From assembly GCA_910577645.1 (NCBI GenBank), contig CAJTOL010000015.1, positions 13,377-77,376 of the forward strand: 64,000 nucleotides of DNA, given 5' to 3'. Below, piece by piece: positions 17,009 through 26,427 of this stretch. The DNA is from an uncultured Lachnospiraceae bacterium. GTDB taxonomy: Bacteria > Bacillota > Clostridia > Lachnospirales > Lachnospiraceae. The translations under genes and the position numbers were made by a program. Under the pieces are notes generated by a model. That model worked only from the letters and a program-made list of their open reading frames with translations. It made no database searches and had not been told where the DNA came from. Numbering within the stretch: the stretch's first letter is position 1; each line of letters begins with the position of its first letter.

Positions 17009-19483
17009 ATGTATCCTTGTACCAATATATCCGCTCCTAAAATATCCATTATTATCCCTGTATATAATGGTGAAAAATATTTACGTGAGGCAATTGAAAG
17101 CGCCCTGAATCAAGACTATTCCAATAAGGAGATTTTGGTTATTAATGATGGCTCTACCGATAGAACAGAGGAAATTGCTTTATCATATGGAGACAAACTG
17201 CGCTACTTCTATAAAGAAAATGGCGGGGTTGCCACAGCGCTTAATCTTGGAATTTGGAAAATGACTGGGGATTATTTTTCATGGTTAAGCCATGATGATC
17301 GATATAAATCCTATAAAATTTCTCAGCAAGTAGATGCTCTTCTCCAACAGAATGATAGATCTACAATTATCGTTAATGGTTTTCAAGTTATAGATGAGAA
17401 TGGAAATTATCTATATGACAATAATCCTTTAGAACTCTATCCAAAAGAGTATTTAGAGCTTCCACTATTTTCCGTCTTTCATGGAGTGATTCACGGGTGC
17501 TCTTTGTTAATTGCAAAATCACACTTTGAGAGAGTAGGATTCTTTAATACGGAGCTAAGAAATACTCAGGATTATGACATGTGGTTTCGCATTTTAAGGG
17601 GACAAAAAATATGTTATTTAAACTCCCTTAATCTTGAATCCCGCAGCCATAAGGAACAGGGAAGCAAAAAATTGGGGAAATCATATATTGAAGAATGTGA
17701 AAGACTTTGGATTCGCTTGCTTGGTCAAATAACCCATCAGGAAATTCTTCAGATAGAATCTTCTGTTTGGAAATTCTATTATGAAGAAGCAACTTTTTTT
17801 AGGAACCATACGCCCTATATTAAAGCAGCGAATTTTTCGGAACAGTTATTATTAAATGAGCTTAGAAAGCTCTATCTGGACAATCCTTCCATTGCAAAAG
17901 AACATTTGATTTTTTGCGGCATACCGGCTTCACTACTAAATGACCCTTTTTTAAACATATTAGCGCACTCATCATCGGATGATAGTTGCATGTTAATAGA
18001 CAACAATTATTATTTGGGTGGGAATGGAGAAAATAGTTTAACTACATTCAGTCAGCTGACACAACACAAATTTTTACGAATCTGTGTTGTTAATCTTAGT
18101 GAAATATGTGTAGCAGAAACTGTTGATGAGCCAAGAATAATATACCCCTATGACTATATTGAATTTTTGCCCAAATTTCTTCTGTTTTCAGGTATCCGTA
18201 CAGTATGCTTTCACAGCTCTTGCAAAGAACGGCTGGAAGAAACTTGCAGCCGTTTCCAAGAGTTAGAGTTTAAAACAAGTGTATATAATGAAAGGCTTTC
18301 TGAAAAAGATTTAAATAACGAGATTTCCGAAGCGTGGAAACAGATTATCTCTAATTCTAATAATGTCTTTTGGTCTTTATCAAACAAAGAGGCCGACTTA
18401 CAAATGCAATTAGAGAAAGCAAATAAAGCGGCCCTGCAATGGGAGCAAAACTATCATGATATAGAAGAAAGCCGTTATTGGGAGATGACCAAACCCCTGC
18501 GCCTTGGAACAGATTTCTTGAAAAGGCTGTTTTATACTCTTCCTATGTCAAATAGCTTTAGAAATCGGCTGCGCTCCGTTCTCCTGCACAGAAAATTAGA
18601 GTATACAAATATTTATAAGGAAAATGCTCCTAAGCTAGATATTTCAAAACCGTTAAGAGTATCTGCAGTAATACCAAATTATAACTATGGCAGGTATATT
18701 GTAGAACGTATTGATTCTATTCTGCTGCAGACTTATCCAGTACACGAAATAATTATTTTAGATGATTGCTCTACTGATAATAGTGTTGAAATTATTGAGC
18801 GGAAAATCCAGGAAGTTCAGGGCAAGATCAAAATACGTTTTGTAAAAAACACCAGAAATTCTGGAAGTGTATTTGCACAATGGCAGCGGGCCTTTTCTGA
18901 AGCTACAGGGGATTATGTATGGATCGCTGAAGCTGACGATAGCTGTAGTAACTATTTTTTATCAACTGTAATGGAAGGATTTGCAAATGAGAATGTGGTT
19001 TTATCTTATTGCGAATCGCTAACAATTGATACAAATAATCTGATTCTTATGCATGATTTACGTCCTTGGATTGATATTTATAATTGTGGAAAATGGGATT
19101 GCAACTATGTAAATAGCGGAATTAATGAAATACGAGAGTCATTATGTATTAATAATACCATTGCTAATGTTTCCAGTGTGGTCTTTAAAAACGGAAACTA
19201 TGACGGCATATTAGAAGAGGCAAAAAAATTCCATTTAGCTGGGGACTGGTATGTCTATATGAGACTTCTAGAGCGTGGAAATATAAGTTATAATTCAGCT
19301 TCTTTAAACTACCATAGAATGCATGATAAAGGTGTCACTTTAACGACAAATCATCAGCAGGATTTTGATGAGATTGTTACTCTGCAAGAATACGCTCTAT
19401 GCCGATATGACATATCAAGCGATGTAAAGGCAAAAGTATATAAAAGGCGAGAGGAGGTACATAAGCGGTATGGCCTCCAATAA
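17009..19483 (+). CDS. Double-domain GT2 glycosyltransferase
   Basis: An 824-residue protein with two GT2 GT-A domains. The first (residues 10-240) has SIIIPVYNGEKYL, NDGSTD near 46 and WLSHDD near 92. The second (about 545-740) has SAVIPNYNYG, DDCSTDNS and an EADDS metal site. Between them lie a region of unknown fold and a short coiled coil (about 466-485) followed by an ESRYWEMTKPLRLGTDFL tail-like motif. The first domain closely resembles the second domain of the protein at 20510, so domains have been shuffled between neighbours. It should add two sugars in succession. It overlaps the following gene by 14 bases. Confidence 0.88.
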   Translation: MYPCTNISAPKISIIIPVYNGEKYLREAIESALNQDYSNKEILVINDGSTDRTEEIALSYGDKLRYFYKENGGVATALNLGIWKMTGDYFSWLSHDDRYKSYKISQQVDALLQQNDRSTIIVNGFQVIDENGNYLYDNNPLELYPKEYLELPLFSVFHGVIHGCSLLIAKSHFERVGFFNTELRNTQDYDMWFRILRGQKICYLNSLNLESRSHKEQGSKKLGKSYIEECERLWIRLLGQITHQEILQIESSVWKFYYEEATFFRNHTPYIKAANFSEQLLLNELRKLYLDNPSIAKEHLIFCGIPASLLNDPFLNILAHSSSDDSCMLIDNNYYLGGNGENSLTTFSQLTQHKFLRICVVNLSEICVAETVDEPRIIYPYDYIEFLPKFLLFSGIRTVCFHSSCKERLEETCSRFQELEFKTSVYNERLSEKDLNNEISEAWKQIISNSNNVFWSLSNKEADLQMQLEKANKAALQWEQNYHDIEESRYWEMTKPLRLGTDFLKRLFYTLPMSNSFRNRLRSVLLHRKLEYTNIYKENAPKLDISKPLRVSAVIPNYNYGRYIVERIDSILLQTYPVHEIIILDDCSTDNSVEIIERKIQEVQGKIKIRFVKNTRNSGSVFAQWQRAFSEATGDYVWIAEADDSCSNYFLSTVMEGFANENVVLSYCESLTIDTNNLILMHDLRPWIDIYNCGKWDCNYVNSGINEIRESLCINNTIANVSSVVFKNGNYDGILEEAKKFHLAGDWYVYMRLLERGNISYNSASLNYHRMHDKGVTLTTNHQQDFDEIVTLQEYALCRYDISSDVKAKVYKRREEVHKRYGLQ

Positions 19484-20480
19484 ACAGCTATCCATCATTA
19501 TACCAGTATATAATACAGAAAAATATTTAAAAAAATGTTTAGACTCCGTTGTTGCAGCTGCAGATTCCTGTATGGAAGTTCTTATTATCAATGACGGGTC
19601 AACTGACAATTCAGAAGAACTTATTTTAGAATACTGTCAAATGCATCCAACCCTTTTCTGCTACTATAAAAAGCAAAATGGCGGTTTATCAGATGTTAAA
19701 AATTACGGTTTAGCCAGAGCCTCTGGAGAATATGTTATCTTTTTAGATTCGGATGACTACATAGAACCCCAAATGTATCGGGAAATGTTATCTGCCGCGG
19801 TTTCTTCACAGGCAGATGTTGTTGTATGTGATTTTCAAATGGTTTTTGAGAATCATACGCCGTCTTATGTTGTTCACTGCAATAATCCCAATAGGAATAC
19901 AGTCTTCGAACAAGTATTAGATACCTGGATGATGGGAACATCCTGCAATAAAATCGTCAAACGAATCCTTTACAATGGCTTAGAGTTTCCTAAAGGTATG
20001 AATAATGAAGATATCTGTGTTACCCCTACTGTTTTAGGAAGAGCAAACAAAATCATAGTTATTAACAAACCATTCTACAATTATTTACAGCGCCAGGGTT
20101 CTATCCAAAATAGTGAATTTGATGAACGGCGATTTGTAATATTAGACGCCGCTAAAATGGCAGTTGAATATGCAAAGGAACTTCCTCTAGAAAAACAAAA
20201 CTTAATAAAATGTTCATTATATCTGCATCAGATTCTGGCTATGGCAATGTACCCTATACGCGAACAGCCTTTTAAAAAACGCTATTTGTTGCTTCGTAAA
20301 TATATGGATAATGTATATAGGTTATTCCCGGATTTTATGAATGTGGGGGCTTTTGATGAGTTTGTTACTTGGGATGGAATTAGGGTTAGAAGTTATAGGA
20401 AAATCACTTTAGCACTATTAAAGAACCAACTATACAGAACGACCAGTTTGTTTTTTTCTATTGTTAATTACTTTTCTTAA
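19470..20480 (+). CDS. GT2 family glycosyltransferase
   Basis: A 336-residue single-domain GT2 enzyme. LSIIIPVYNTEKYLKKCLDSV begins near residue 7, NDGSTDNS near 40, and the metal-binding LDSDDY near 92. The C-terminal 100 residues are helical and basic, typical of the CpsJ/EpsJ-like capsule transferases, and probably peripheral at the membrane. GAGGAGG precedes the ATG, which overlaps the end of the upstream gene, so translation is coupled. The family is certain; the donor sugar is not determinable. Confidence 0.9.
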   Translation: MASNKQLSIIIPVYNTEKYLKKCLDSVVAAADSCMEVLIINDGSTDNSEELILEYCQMHPTLFCYYKKQNGGLSDVKNYGLARASGEYVIFLDSDDYIEPQMYREMLSAAVSSQADVVVCDFQMVFENHTPSYVVHCNNPNRNTVFEQVLDTWMMGTSCNKIVKRILYNGLEFPKGMNNEDICVTPTVLGRANKIIVINKPFYNYLQRQGSIQNSEFDERRFVILDAAKMAVEYAKELPLEKQNLIKCSLYLHQILAMAMYPIREQPFKKRYLLLRKYMDNVYRLFPDFMNVGAFDEFVTWDGIRVRSYRKITLALLKNQLYRTTSLFFSIVNYFS

Positions 20481-20509
20481 AATTATGGCAAAATACGAAG
20501 GAGGCAATT

Positions 20510-23323
20510 ATGTTTGGTAGCTATCTGCTTTCAGTTATTGTTCCAATATATAATTCAGAAAAATATATTACTAAATGTCTCGAATGCCTGTTGGGGCAGT
20601 CCCTTTCTCCGATAGAAATAATTATCGTGAATGATGGTTCTACTGATCAGACGAAAATGATAGCTCAGCGATATGCTAATAAGTATAGAAACGTAGTCTT
20701 AATTAACAATACAACACCTTGTGGCTGTGGCCCTGCTCGAAATATTGGCCTTAAAAGTGCCTCTGCTGATATCGTAGGTTTTTTTGATGTTGATGACTAT
20801 GCCGATCAGGACTATTTTAAAAATATGTATACCGCACTACAAAAATTCAGGGCTGATATCGCATGTTCAGATTTAGCCTTAGTTTATAATAAAGAAATTT
20901 TATATAGTAATTTATTAGAAGATAACCCTTATTTACACGAAAATAACATTTCAATTTCAACAAGAAATCCTGAGCTTCCACAGATTATATCTCCCGAAAC
21001 TGCCAGTGCACATTGGGGAGCTGCTGCTGCTCCAACAAAGCTATTTTTAAAAAGCAAAAGTATTCCCTTTGGAGAGGGCATTAGTGATGATATACCTAGG
21101 ACATTTCCGCTATTAGCGCAAGCAGAAAAGATTGTGTACGTTCCTAACAATTACTATTATTATGTACAGCGGGACACTTCCTTAGAGCATTCTCCTATTT
21201 CTATAAAAAAGTTAGGATTAGGCAGTACATTGATTGAGACATTGCATAGACTACCTGCATCTGCCTCCGGGAAAGAGATTGCGAAACTGATTTTTGCGTT
21301 TAGCAGTTGGCGTATTTTGTTAAATATTTTGGCGTTAAACTCCTCTGAGGATAAAAAAGCTTTCTTATCTACGTACTTCAAAAATTTATGTGCTGATACA
21401 GAACCAATCCAGAGGCTTTTGCAAAGTAATCAATATTTAGAACATCTTCTAGCACAAAAAAGTTTTGGAGAACGTACATTTATACACGATTTAATAAGAC
21501 TTTTTCTTGAGAAAGATTTTAACCAAATGATTGGTCTATATGAAAAATTTGGGGAAGTTCCTCAAAACTATTTGCCTAAAGTTTCTATAATAATTCCTGT
21601 TTATAATGGTTCGAATTTTTTACAGGAGGCTATTTGTTCAGCCTTAGCACAAGATTATCCGAATCTAGAAGTTATTATTGTAAATGATGGTTCTAATGAT
21701 CATGGCGAAACTGAACAAATTGCTTTATCTTTTGGTGAACGAATAAAATATTATTATAAACCGAATGGAGGAGTCGCTTCTGCATTAAACTATGGGATAG
21801 AGAAAATGACTGGAGAATACTTTTCCTGGTTGAGTCATGATGATAAATATGAGCCTGATAAAATTTCTAAATCTATCTATGAATTAGCTAAATTTCAGGA
21901 TCCAACTACACCTGTCGTTTGCGGTTATAAAGTAATAAATTCAGAAAATAATATTTTATATGATGTTAATCCTTTATCACAGTATACAAAAGAAGAATTA
22001 CAACGGCCACTGTTTGCCGTTGTACATGGATGTATTCATGGCTGTGCCATACTAATCCACAAAAAACTTTTTGAATCTAATGGGGTATTTAACCCCGAAT
22101 TACCTACTACTCAGGATTATGACTTATGGTTTAGACTTCTTAGGAATAAAGAAATATGCTTTTTAGATGGTTCTTATGTATTATCCAGATGCCATGAAAA
22201 ACAGGATAGTAAACGATACTATAAACAGCATTTAAAGGAATGCAATTCCTTATGGATAAAGATACTAAGTTCTCTTTCCCAAAATGAGATGGAGGAAATG
22301 GTCGATAAAAATGAACTTTATAAGGTAAGGGCTTTTTGGCTATCAGAAAAAGCCTTTTTCACCCAAACCCCCTACAACGAGGTTATCTCATTTATTAATT
22401 CAAAATTACTTGAAGAGGCCAAAAATATATGGATTACTACGGGCAAAGGTTACTACTTAAGCCAAATAAGCGGGCTTGACAAAAATATTTTATCTCTAAG
22501 TATATTTAAACAGTATATAACGGATCTTTCTAAAGAAAGAATATGCATTATTACTAATCAATTTAATGAGATCGAAATAGATAATTTGTTCCAAGATATA
22601 GCTAGCAATACACAGAATAAATTTCAATTTTTCAAAATAATCTTGGGGAATACTAGCAAAATGAGGCTCTTAACTTTTGGCAGTATTGTAGAAATGCATT
22701 TACCTGATGAGAGTTCAACAACCCTTGCCTTGATTTTGCGTCTACTTAAAATCCAAAAGTGCATCTTTAGCGGCGAATTAGATTCCAAAATCTCTTTCAA
22801 CTTTGAAGAATTTAAATCTTTAGGACTACAATTAATTATCTATTGTACGAAATCGCTATTCGATTATTATAGCGAAAATACAGTCTTATCTCAAATCAAT
22901 AGAAAAAAGATGCTTGAAAATGCGGATCTGATTATCTGGCAGGATGACCAAAGTGGAGGATATCCTCAATACCGAGACAAGTCAATAACTATACCTCCAA
23001 ATTATAATCTAGAGGCAACAAATTTTTGGATTCAAATTTTTGAGAATACAGTAGTAACTAATATAAAGCTAATAAATCCTACTGATGCCGAAGATATATG
23101 GTTCGTTTTGTACGAAAAATTGCTTTCCCAATATGTAAATAACTCTAATGAAATTTCCATAGCTTTCTCAAAAGAGCAGACGGCATCTTCTAGTCCTATA
23201 GTAAACGAAAGCAAATGGCAAGAGGCTTATGAGTCCATTTATAATAGCACATCCTGGAAAGCAACTTTCATTTTTAGACGCTTTGTAGATTATTTTAAAG
23301 AAGTATTAAATAAAAAAAGATAA
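20510..23323 (+). CDS. Double-domain GT2 glycosyltransferase with C-terminal tail
   Basis: A 937-residue protein with GT2 domains at about 6-230 (LSVIVPIYNSEKYI, NDGSTD, FDVDDY) and 355-570 (VSIIIPVYNGSNFL, NDGSNDH, WLSHDDKY). The second domain is clearly homologous to the first domain of the protein at 17009, including a shared VHGCIHGC segment and TQDYDLWFR. The remaining 300 residues have no recognised catalytic motif and end in IYNSTSWKATFIFRRFVDYF, an aromatic, basic tail like those of other enzymes in this locus. An AAGGAGG ribosome site precedes the ATG. It probably adds two residues of the repeat unit exported by the ABC pair at 14839-16981. Confidence 0.88.
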   Translation: MFGSYLLSVIVPIYNSEKYITKCLECLLGQSLSPIEIIIVNDGSTDQTKMIAQRYANKYRNVVLINNTTPCGCGPARNIGLKSASADIVGFFDVDDYADQDYFKNMYTALQKFRADIACSDLALVYNKEILYSNLLEDNPYLHENNISISTRNPELPQIISPETASAHWGAAAAPTKLFLKSKSIPFGEGISDDIPRTFPLLAQAEKIVYVPNNYYYYVQRDTSLEHSPISIKKLGLGSTLIETLHRLPASASGKEIAKLIFAFSSWRILLNILALNSSEDKKAFLSTYFKNLCADTEPIQRLLQSNQYLEHLLAQKSFGERTFIHDLIRLFLEKDFNQMIGLYEKFGEVPQNYLPKVSIIIPVYNGSNFLQEAICSALAQDYPNLEVIIVNDGSNDHGETEQIALSFGERIKYYYKPNGGVASALNYGIEKMTGEYFSWLSHDDKYEPDKISKSIYELAKFQDPTTPVVCGYKVINSENNILYDVNPLSQYTKEELQRPLFAVVHGCIHGCAILIHKKLFESNGVFNPELPTTQDYDLWFRLLRNKEICFLDGSYVLSRCHEKQDSKRYYKQHLKECNSLWIKILSSLSQNEMEEMVDKNELYKVRAFWLSEKAFFTQTPYNEVISFINSKLLEEAKNIWITTGKGYYLSQISGLDKNILSLSIFKQYITDLSKERICIITNQFNEIEIDNLFQDIASNTQNKFQFFKIILGNTSKMRLLTFGSIVEMHLPDESSTTLALILRLLKIQKCIFSGELDSKISFNFEEFKSLGLQLIIYCTKSLFDYYSENTVLSQINRKKMLENADLIIWQDDQSGGYPQYRDKSITIPPNYNLEATNFWIQIFENTVVTNIKLINPTDAEDIWFVLYEKLLSQYVNNSNEISIAFSKEQTASSSPIVNESKWQEAYESIYNSTSWKATFIFRRFVDYFKEVLNKKR

Positions 23324-23344
23324 CTTATTTCAAAGGAGACTATC

Positions 23345-24361
23345 ATGTTCAAAGACAAAACCCTTTTAATTACCGGAGGTACCGGTTCTTTCGGAAACGC
23401 TGTATTAAAACGTTTTTTAGATACTGATATTAAAGAAATTCGAGTTTTTAGCCGGGATGAAAAAAAGCAGGACGATATGAGAAACCTCTATCATAATGAC
23501 AAGCTTAAATTTTTTATTGGTGATACCAGAGACTATAATAGTATTTATCAGGCAATGCATGGTGTGGATTATGTCTTTCAAGCCGCTGCATTAAAGCAAG
23601 TTCCTTCCTGCGAATTCTTTCCTCTGGAAGCAGTAAAAACTAATGTGGTAGGAACAGAAAATGTTTTAACAGCCGCTATTGACTGCGGCGTAAAAAACGT
23701 AATATGCCTATCAACGGATAAAGCAGTCTACCCTATTAATGCTATGGGAATGACAAAATCCTTGATGGAGAAAATTGCTGTTGCAAAAGCCAGAAATAGC
23801 AAAAATACTATTGTATGTGTTACAAGATATGGAAATGTTATGTGTTCCAGAGGTTCCGTAATTCCACTATTTATTGATCAAATAAAAGCTAATCATCCGA
23901 TAACGATTACGGATCCTAATATGACCCGTTTTATGATGTCATTAGACAGCGCTGTCGATTTAGTCTTATTTGCTTTTGAACACTCAAAAGGCGGAGAACT
24001 ATTTATTCAAAAGGCTCCGGCAGCAACCATACAAACTTTGGCGGAAGCCGTTTGTGAATTATTCGGAAATAAGCAGGAACCGCACATTATAGGTACCCGC
24101 CACGGAGAAAAACTTTATGAATCACTGTTAACACGTGAAGAGATGGTTCGAGCCGTTGATTTTGGCGACTATTATGTAGTTCCTAGCGATAACCGCGATC
24201 TAAACTATAGCAAGTATTTCTCTAAAGGGCAGGTGGAATTTTCAGAAGCACAGGACTACACTTCTCATAATACCAGACGGCTAAACAAAGAAGAAATGAA
24301 AGAAATGCTTCTCTCACTTGATTATGTAAAAGAGCAGCTTAGTATGGAAAGCAGGGTATAA
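23345..24361 (+). CDS. UDP-GlcNAc 4,6-dehydratase/5-epimerase (CapE/FnlA-like)
   Basis: A 338-residue SDR with TGGTGSFGNAVLKRF at residues 10-24 and a catalytic MGMTKSLMEK, where Met replaces the usual Tyr. That substitution is the hallmark of the CapE/WbjB/FnlA inverting dehydratases. These convert UDP-GlcNAc into UDP-2-acetamido-2,6-dideoxy-L-arabino-hexos-4-ulose, the first step to UDP-L-FucNAc or UDP-L-QuiNAc. The conserved C-terminal region (GDYYVVPSDNRDLNY) is also typical. Two genes that complete such a pathway follow at once with two-base and one-base gaps. The assignment to this subfamily is strong; the end product depends on the reductase at 25493. Confidence 0.92.
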   Translation: MFKDKTLLITGGTGSFGNAVLKRFLDTDIKEIRVFSRDEKKQDDMRNLYHNDKLKFFIGDTRDYNSIYQAMHGVDYVFQAAALKQVPSCEFFPLEAVKTNVVGTENVLTAAIDCGVKNVICLSTDKAVYPINAMGMTKSLMEKIAVAKARNSKNTIVCVTRYGNVMCSRGSVIPLFIDQIKANHPITITDPNMTRFMMSLDSAVDLVLFAFEHSKGGELFIQKAPAATIQTLAEAVCELFGNKQEPHIIGTRHGEKLYESLLTREEMVRAVDFGDYYVVPSDNRDLNYSKYFSKGQVEFSEAQDYTSHNTRRLNKEEMKEMLLSLDYVKEQLSMESRV

Positions 24362-24363
24362 CT

Positions 24364-25491
24364 ATGAAAGTTATGACAATCGTAGGCACAAGGCCGGAAA
24401 TTATTAAACTATCTTGTGTAATAGAAGAATTGGATAAATATACAGATCATATCCTGGTACATACTGGTCAAAATTATGATTATGAGTTAAATGAAATATT
24501 TTTTAAAGGGATGGGAATTCGAAAGCCCGATTTCTTTTTGGATTCTGCTGGGGAAACTGCCGCTGAAACTATCGGAAATGTCATTATTAAATCGGATCAG
24601 TTGATTAAACACATTAATCCGGATGCAATTTTACTATATGGTGATACGAATTCTTGCCTTGCTGTTATTTCTGCAAAAAGGAATAAAGTACCTGTGTTCC
24701 ATATGGAAGCTGGTAATCGTTGTTTTGATCAACGAGTGCCTGAAGAGTTAAATCGAAAGGTTTTAGATCACTTATCAGATATTAACTTAGTTTTGACCGA
24801 ACATGCCAGGCGGTATTTGATTCGAGAAGGGATTTCTCCGGAAACAATCATTAAAACCGGCTCCAGCATGAAAGAGGTATTAAATCGCCAGGCAAAAGCA
24901 ATCTGCTCATCCCAAATTCTGAAAAAGCTAGAATTGAAGGAAAATAGTTATTTTGTGCTTTCTATCCATAGAGAAGAAAATGTAGATTCCCAAAAGAATT
25001 TTAATAATCTTCTGGAATCTGTTAATTGTGTTGCTGAGACCTATCAAATGCCTGTAATATTTTCGGTTCATCCACGAACTCGAAAGAAAATAGAACTCAT
25101 AAATTTTAAATTTTCATCCTTAGTAAAATTTATGAAGCCATTAGCCTTTGCAGACTACATTTTTCTTCAAAAAAACGCCTTTTGCACCATAAGTGACAGC
25201 GGTACCATTACAGAAGAGTCTTCTCTTTTGAACTTTCCAGCTATCACTGTTAGACAAGCCCACGAGCGGCCAGAAGGAATGGATTCTGGAACCTTAATTA
25301 TGACAGGTTTAGAGCCTAAAAATATTTTGAATTCTATCAGATGCGTTACGGAACAAACGGCCATAAATCCTAATATTATTCGAACTATCCCAGATTATGA
25401 TGTAGAAAATGTTGCAGAAAAAGTGGTTCGGATTATTTTAAGCTATACGGGATACATCAATAGAACCGTTTGGCGTAAAGAGGAGAGTTAA
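24364..25491 (+). CDS. UDP-N-acetyl-sugar 2-epimerase (QnlB/FnlC/CapG-like)
   Basis: A 375-residue non-hydrolysing 2-epimerase of the WecB superfamily: IVGTRPEIIKLS at residues 6-17, HTGQNYDYELN near 38, GDTNSCLA, HMEAGNRCFDQRVPEE, and the C-terminal SDSGTITEESS. The AGNRCFDQRVPEE form, rather than the AGLRT form of ordinary WecB, is characteristic of the FnlC/CapG/QnlB branch, which epimerises the deoxyamino sugar made from the 4,6-dehydratase product. It differs from the true WecB-like gene at 50234. Its position between the dehydratase and the reductase supports a single three-step pathway. Confidence 0.9.
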   Translation: MKVMTIVGTRPEIIKLSCVIEELDKYTDHILVHTGQNYDYELNEIFFKGMGIRKPDFFLDSAGETAAETIGNVIIKSDQLIKHINPDAILLYGDTNSCLAVISAKRNKVPVFHMEAGNRCFDQRVPEELNRKVLDHLSDINLVLTEHARRYLIREGISPETIIKTGSSMKEVLNRQAKAICSSQILKKLELKENSYFVLSIHREENVDSQKNFNNLLESVNCVAETYQMPVIFSVHPRTRKKIELINFKFSSLVKFMKPLAFADYIFLQKNAFCTISDSGTITEESSLLNFPAITVRQAHERPEGMDSGTLIMTGLEPKNILNSIRCVTEQTAINPNIIRTIPDYDVENVAEKVVRIILSYTGYINRTVWRKEES

Positions 25492-25492
25492 T

Positions 25493-26353
25493 ATGAAAAT
25501 TGCAATACTTGGCTCGACTGGTATGGCTGGGCATATGGTCGCTGCATATATGGAACAACAAGGATTTCAGGTTTACCGAATATCTAGAAGTGAAGAGAAC
25601 TCGGAGAGATCTTGTCGAATTGATGTAACTGAACTTGATAGGTTAACAGAATATATTGCCAAAATAAATGCAGATGTCATTATTAATTGTGTTGGACTCT
25701 TACAGAAAACCTGTGAGCAGCGTCCTGATTTAGCAATTTTAGTTAATTCTTACCTACCCCATTTTCTGGAAAATTATTACCAAAATACTCATGTAAAAAT
25801 CGTTCACTTATCAACAGATTGTGTATTTTCCGGCCTACGAGGCGATTATCTGGAAAATGATTTACAAGATGGCAGAACCTTATACGATAGAACAAAAGCA
25901 TTAGGCGAGCTCAATAATAGTAAAGATCTTACGTTTCGTATGTCAATTATAGGTCCTGATCCAGATCCAAGTGGAACTGGTTTATTCAACTGGTTTATGC
26001 AGCAATCCGGAACAATTTACGGATATTCAAAATTTATCTGGAACGGGATTACAACACTAGAATTAGCGCAAGCTATTAGTCAGGCATTAGAAGAAGGATT
26101 AAGTGGACTTTATCAATTAGTTCCTGACGAATCCATTAGTAAATATCATTTGCTGCTTCTCTTTAAAGAGATTTTTCATAAATCGGATGTCGATATTCTT
26201 GAAAATGAGAGCTTTACGGGTAATAAAAGTTTGTGTAATACTCGTAAAGATTTTAGCTATCATGTAAATGATTACAAAACTCAAATTTTAAATCTTAGAG
26301 AATGGATTTATGCCAATAGCCATCTTTATCCGGCTTTTTATAAATCAAATTAA
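25493..26353 (+). CDS. RmlD-like 4-ketoreductase (QnlA/WbvR-like)
   Basis: A 286-residue RmlD-family SDR with LGSTGMAGHMVA at residues 5-16, an STDCVFSG strand near 104 and a catalytic Tyr-Asp-x-x-Lys (LYDRTKALGE) near 131. It lacks the C-terminal cupin domain of CapF/WbjC, the bifunctional reductase of the UDP-L-FucNAc route (about 370 residues). This points instead to the QnlA/WbvR reductase of the UDP-L-QuiNAc route, which reduces the 4-keto group to UDP-L-RhaNAc before 2-epimerisation. GAGGAGAG precedes the ATG. It ends the sugar-nucleotide sub-operon before a hairpin at 26365. Confidence 0.85.
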   Translation: MKIAILGSTGMAGHMVAAYMEQQGFQVYRISRSEENSERSCRIDVTELDRLTEYIAKINADVIINCVGLLQKTCEQRPDLAILVNSYLPHFLENYYQNTHVKIVHLSTDCVFSGLRGDYLENDLQDGRTLYDRTKALGELNNSKDLTFRMSIIGPDPDPSGTGLFNWFMQQSGTIYGYSKFIWNGITTLELAQAISQALEEGLSGLYQLVPDESISKYHLLLLFKEIFHKSDVDILENESFTGNKSLCNTRKDFSYHVNDYKTQILNLREWIYANSHLYPAFYKSN

Positions 26354-26364
26354 ATAGCTGTTTT

Positions 26365-26412
26365 AATAAATGTCTTCTGTCCAACGATATTATTGAGAAG
26401 GCATTTATTTTA
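26365..26412 (+). terminator. Hairpin with U-rich tail between reductase and LtaS-like gene
   Basis: Arms 26365-26378 and 26396-26409 pair over 14 bases with one G-U pair, followed by TTTATTTTA. This could be an intrinsic terminator or attenuator that lowers expression of the LtaS-like gene relative to the rest of the operon. Confidence 0.6.
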
Positions 26413-26427
26413 TGAAAAGGAGAACTA

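Noticed and set aside
24364..25491. A second WecB for UDP-ManNAc
   Set aside because: The AGNRCFDQRVPEE motif and the flanking dehydratase and reductase place it in the deoxyamino-sugar branch.
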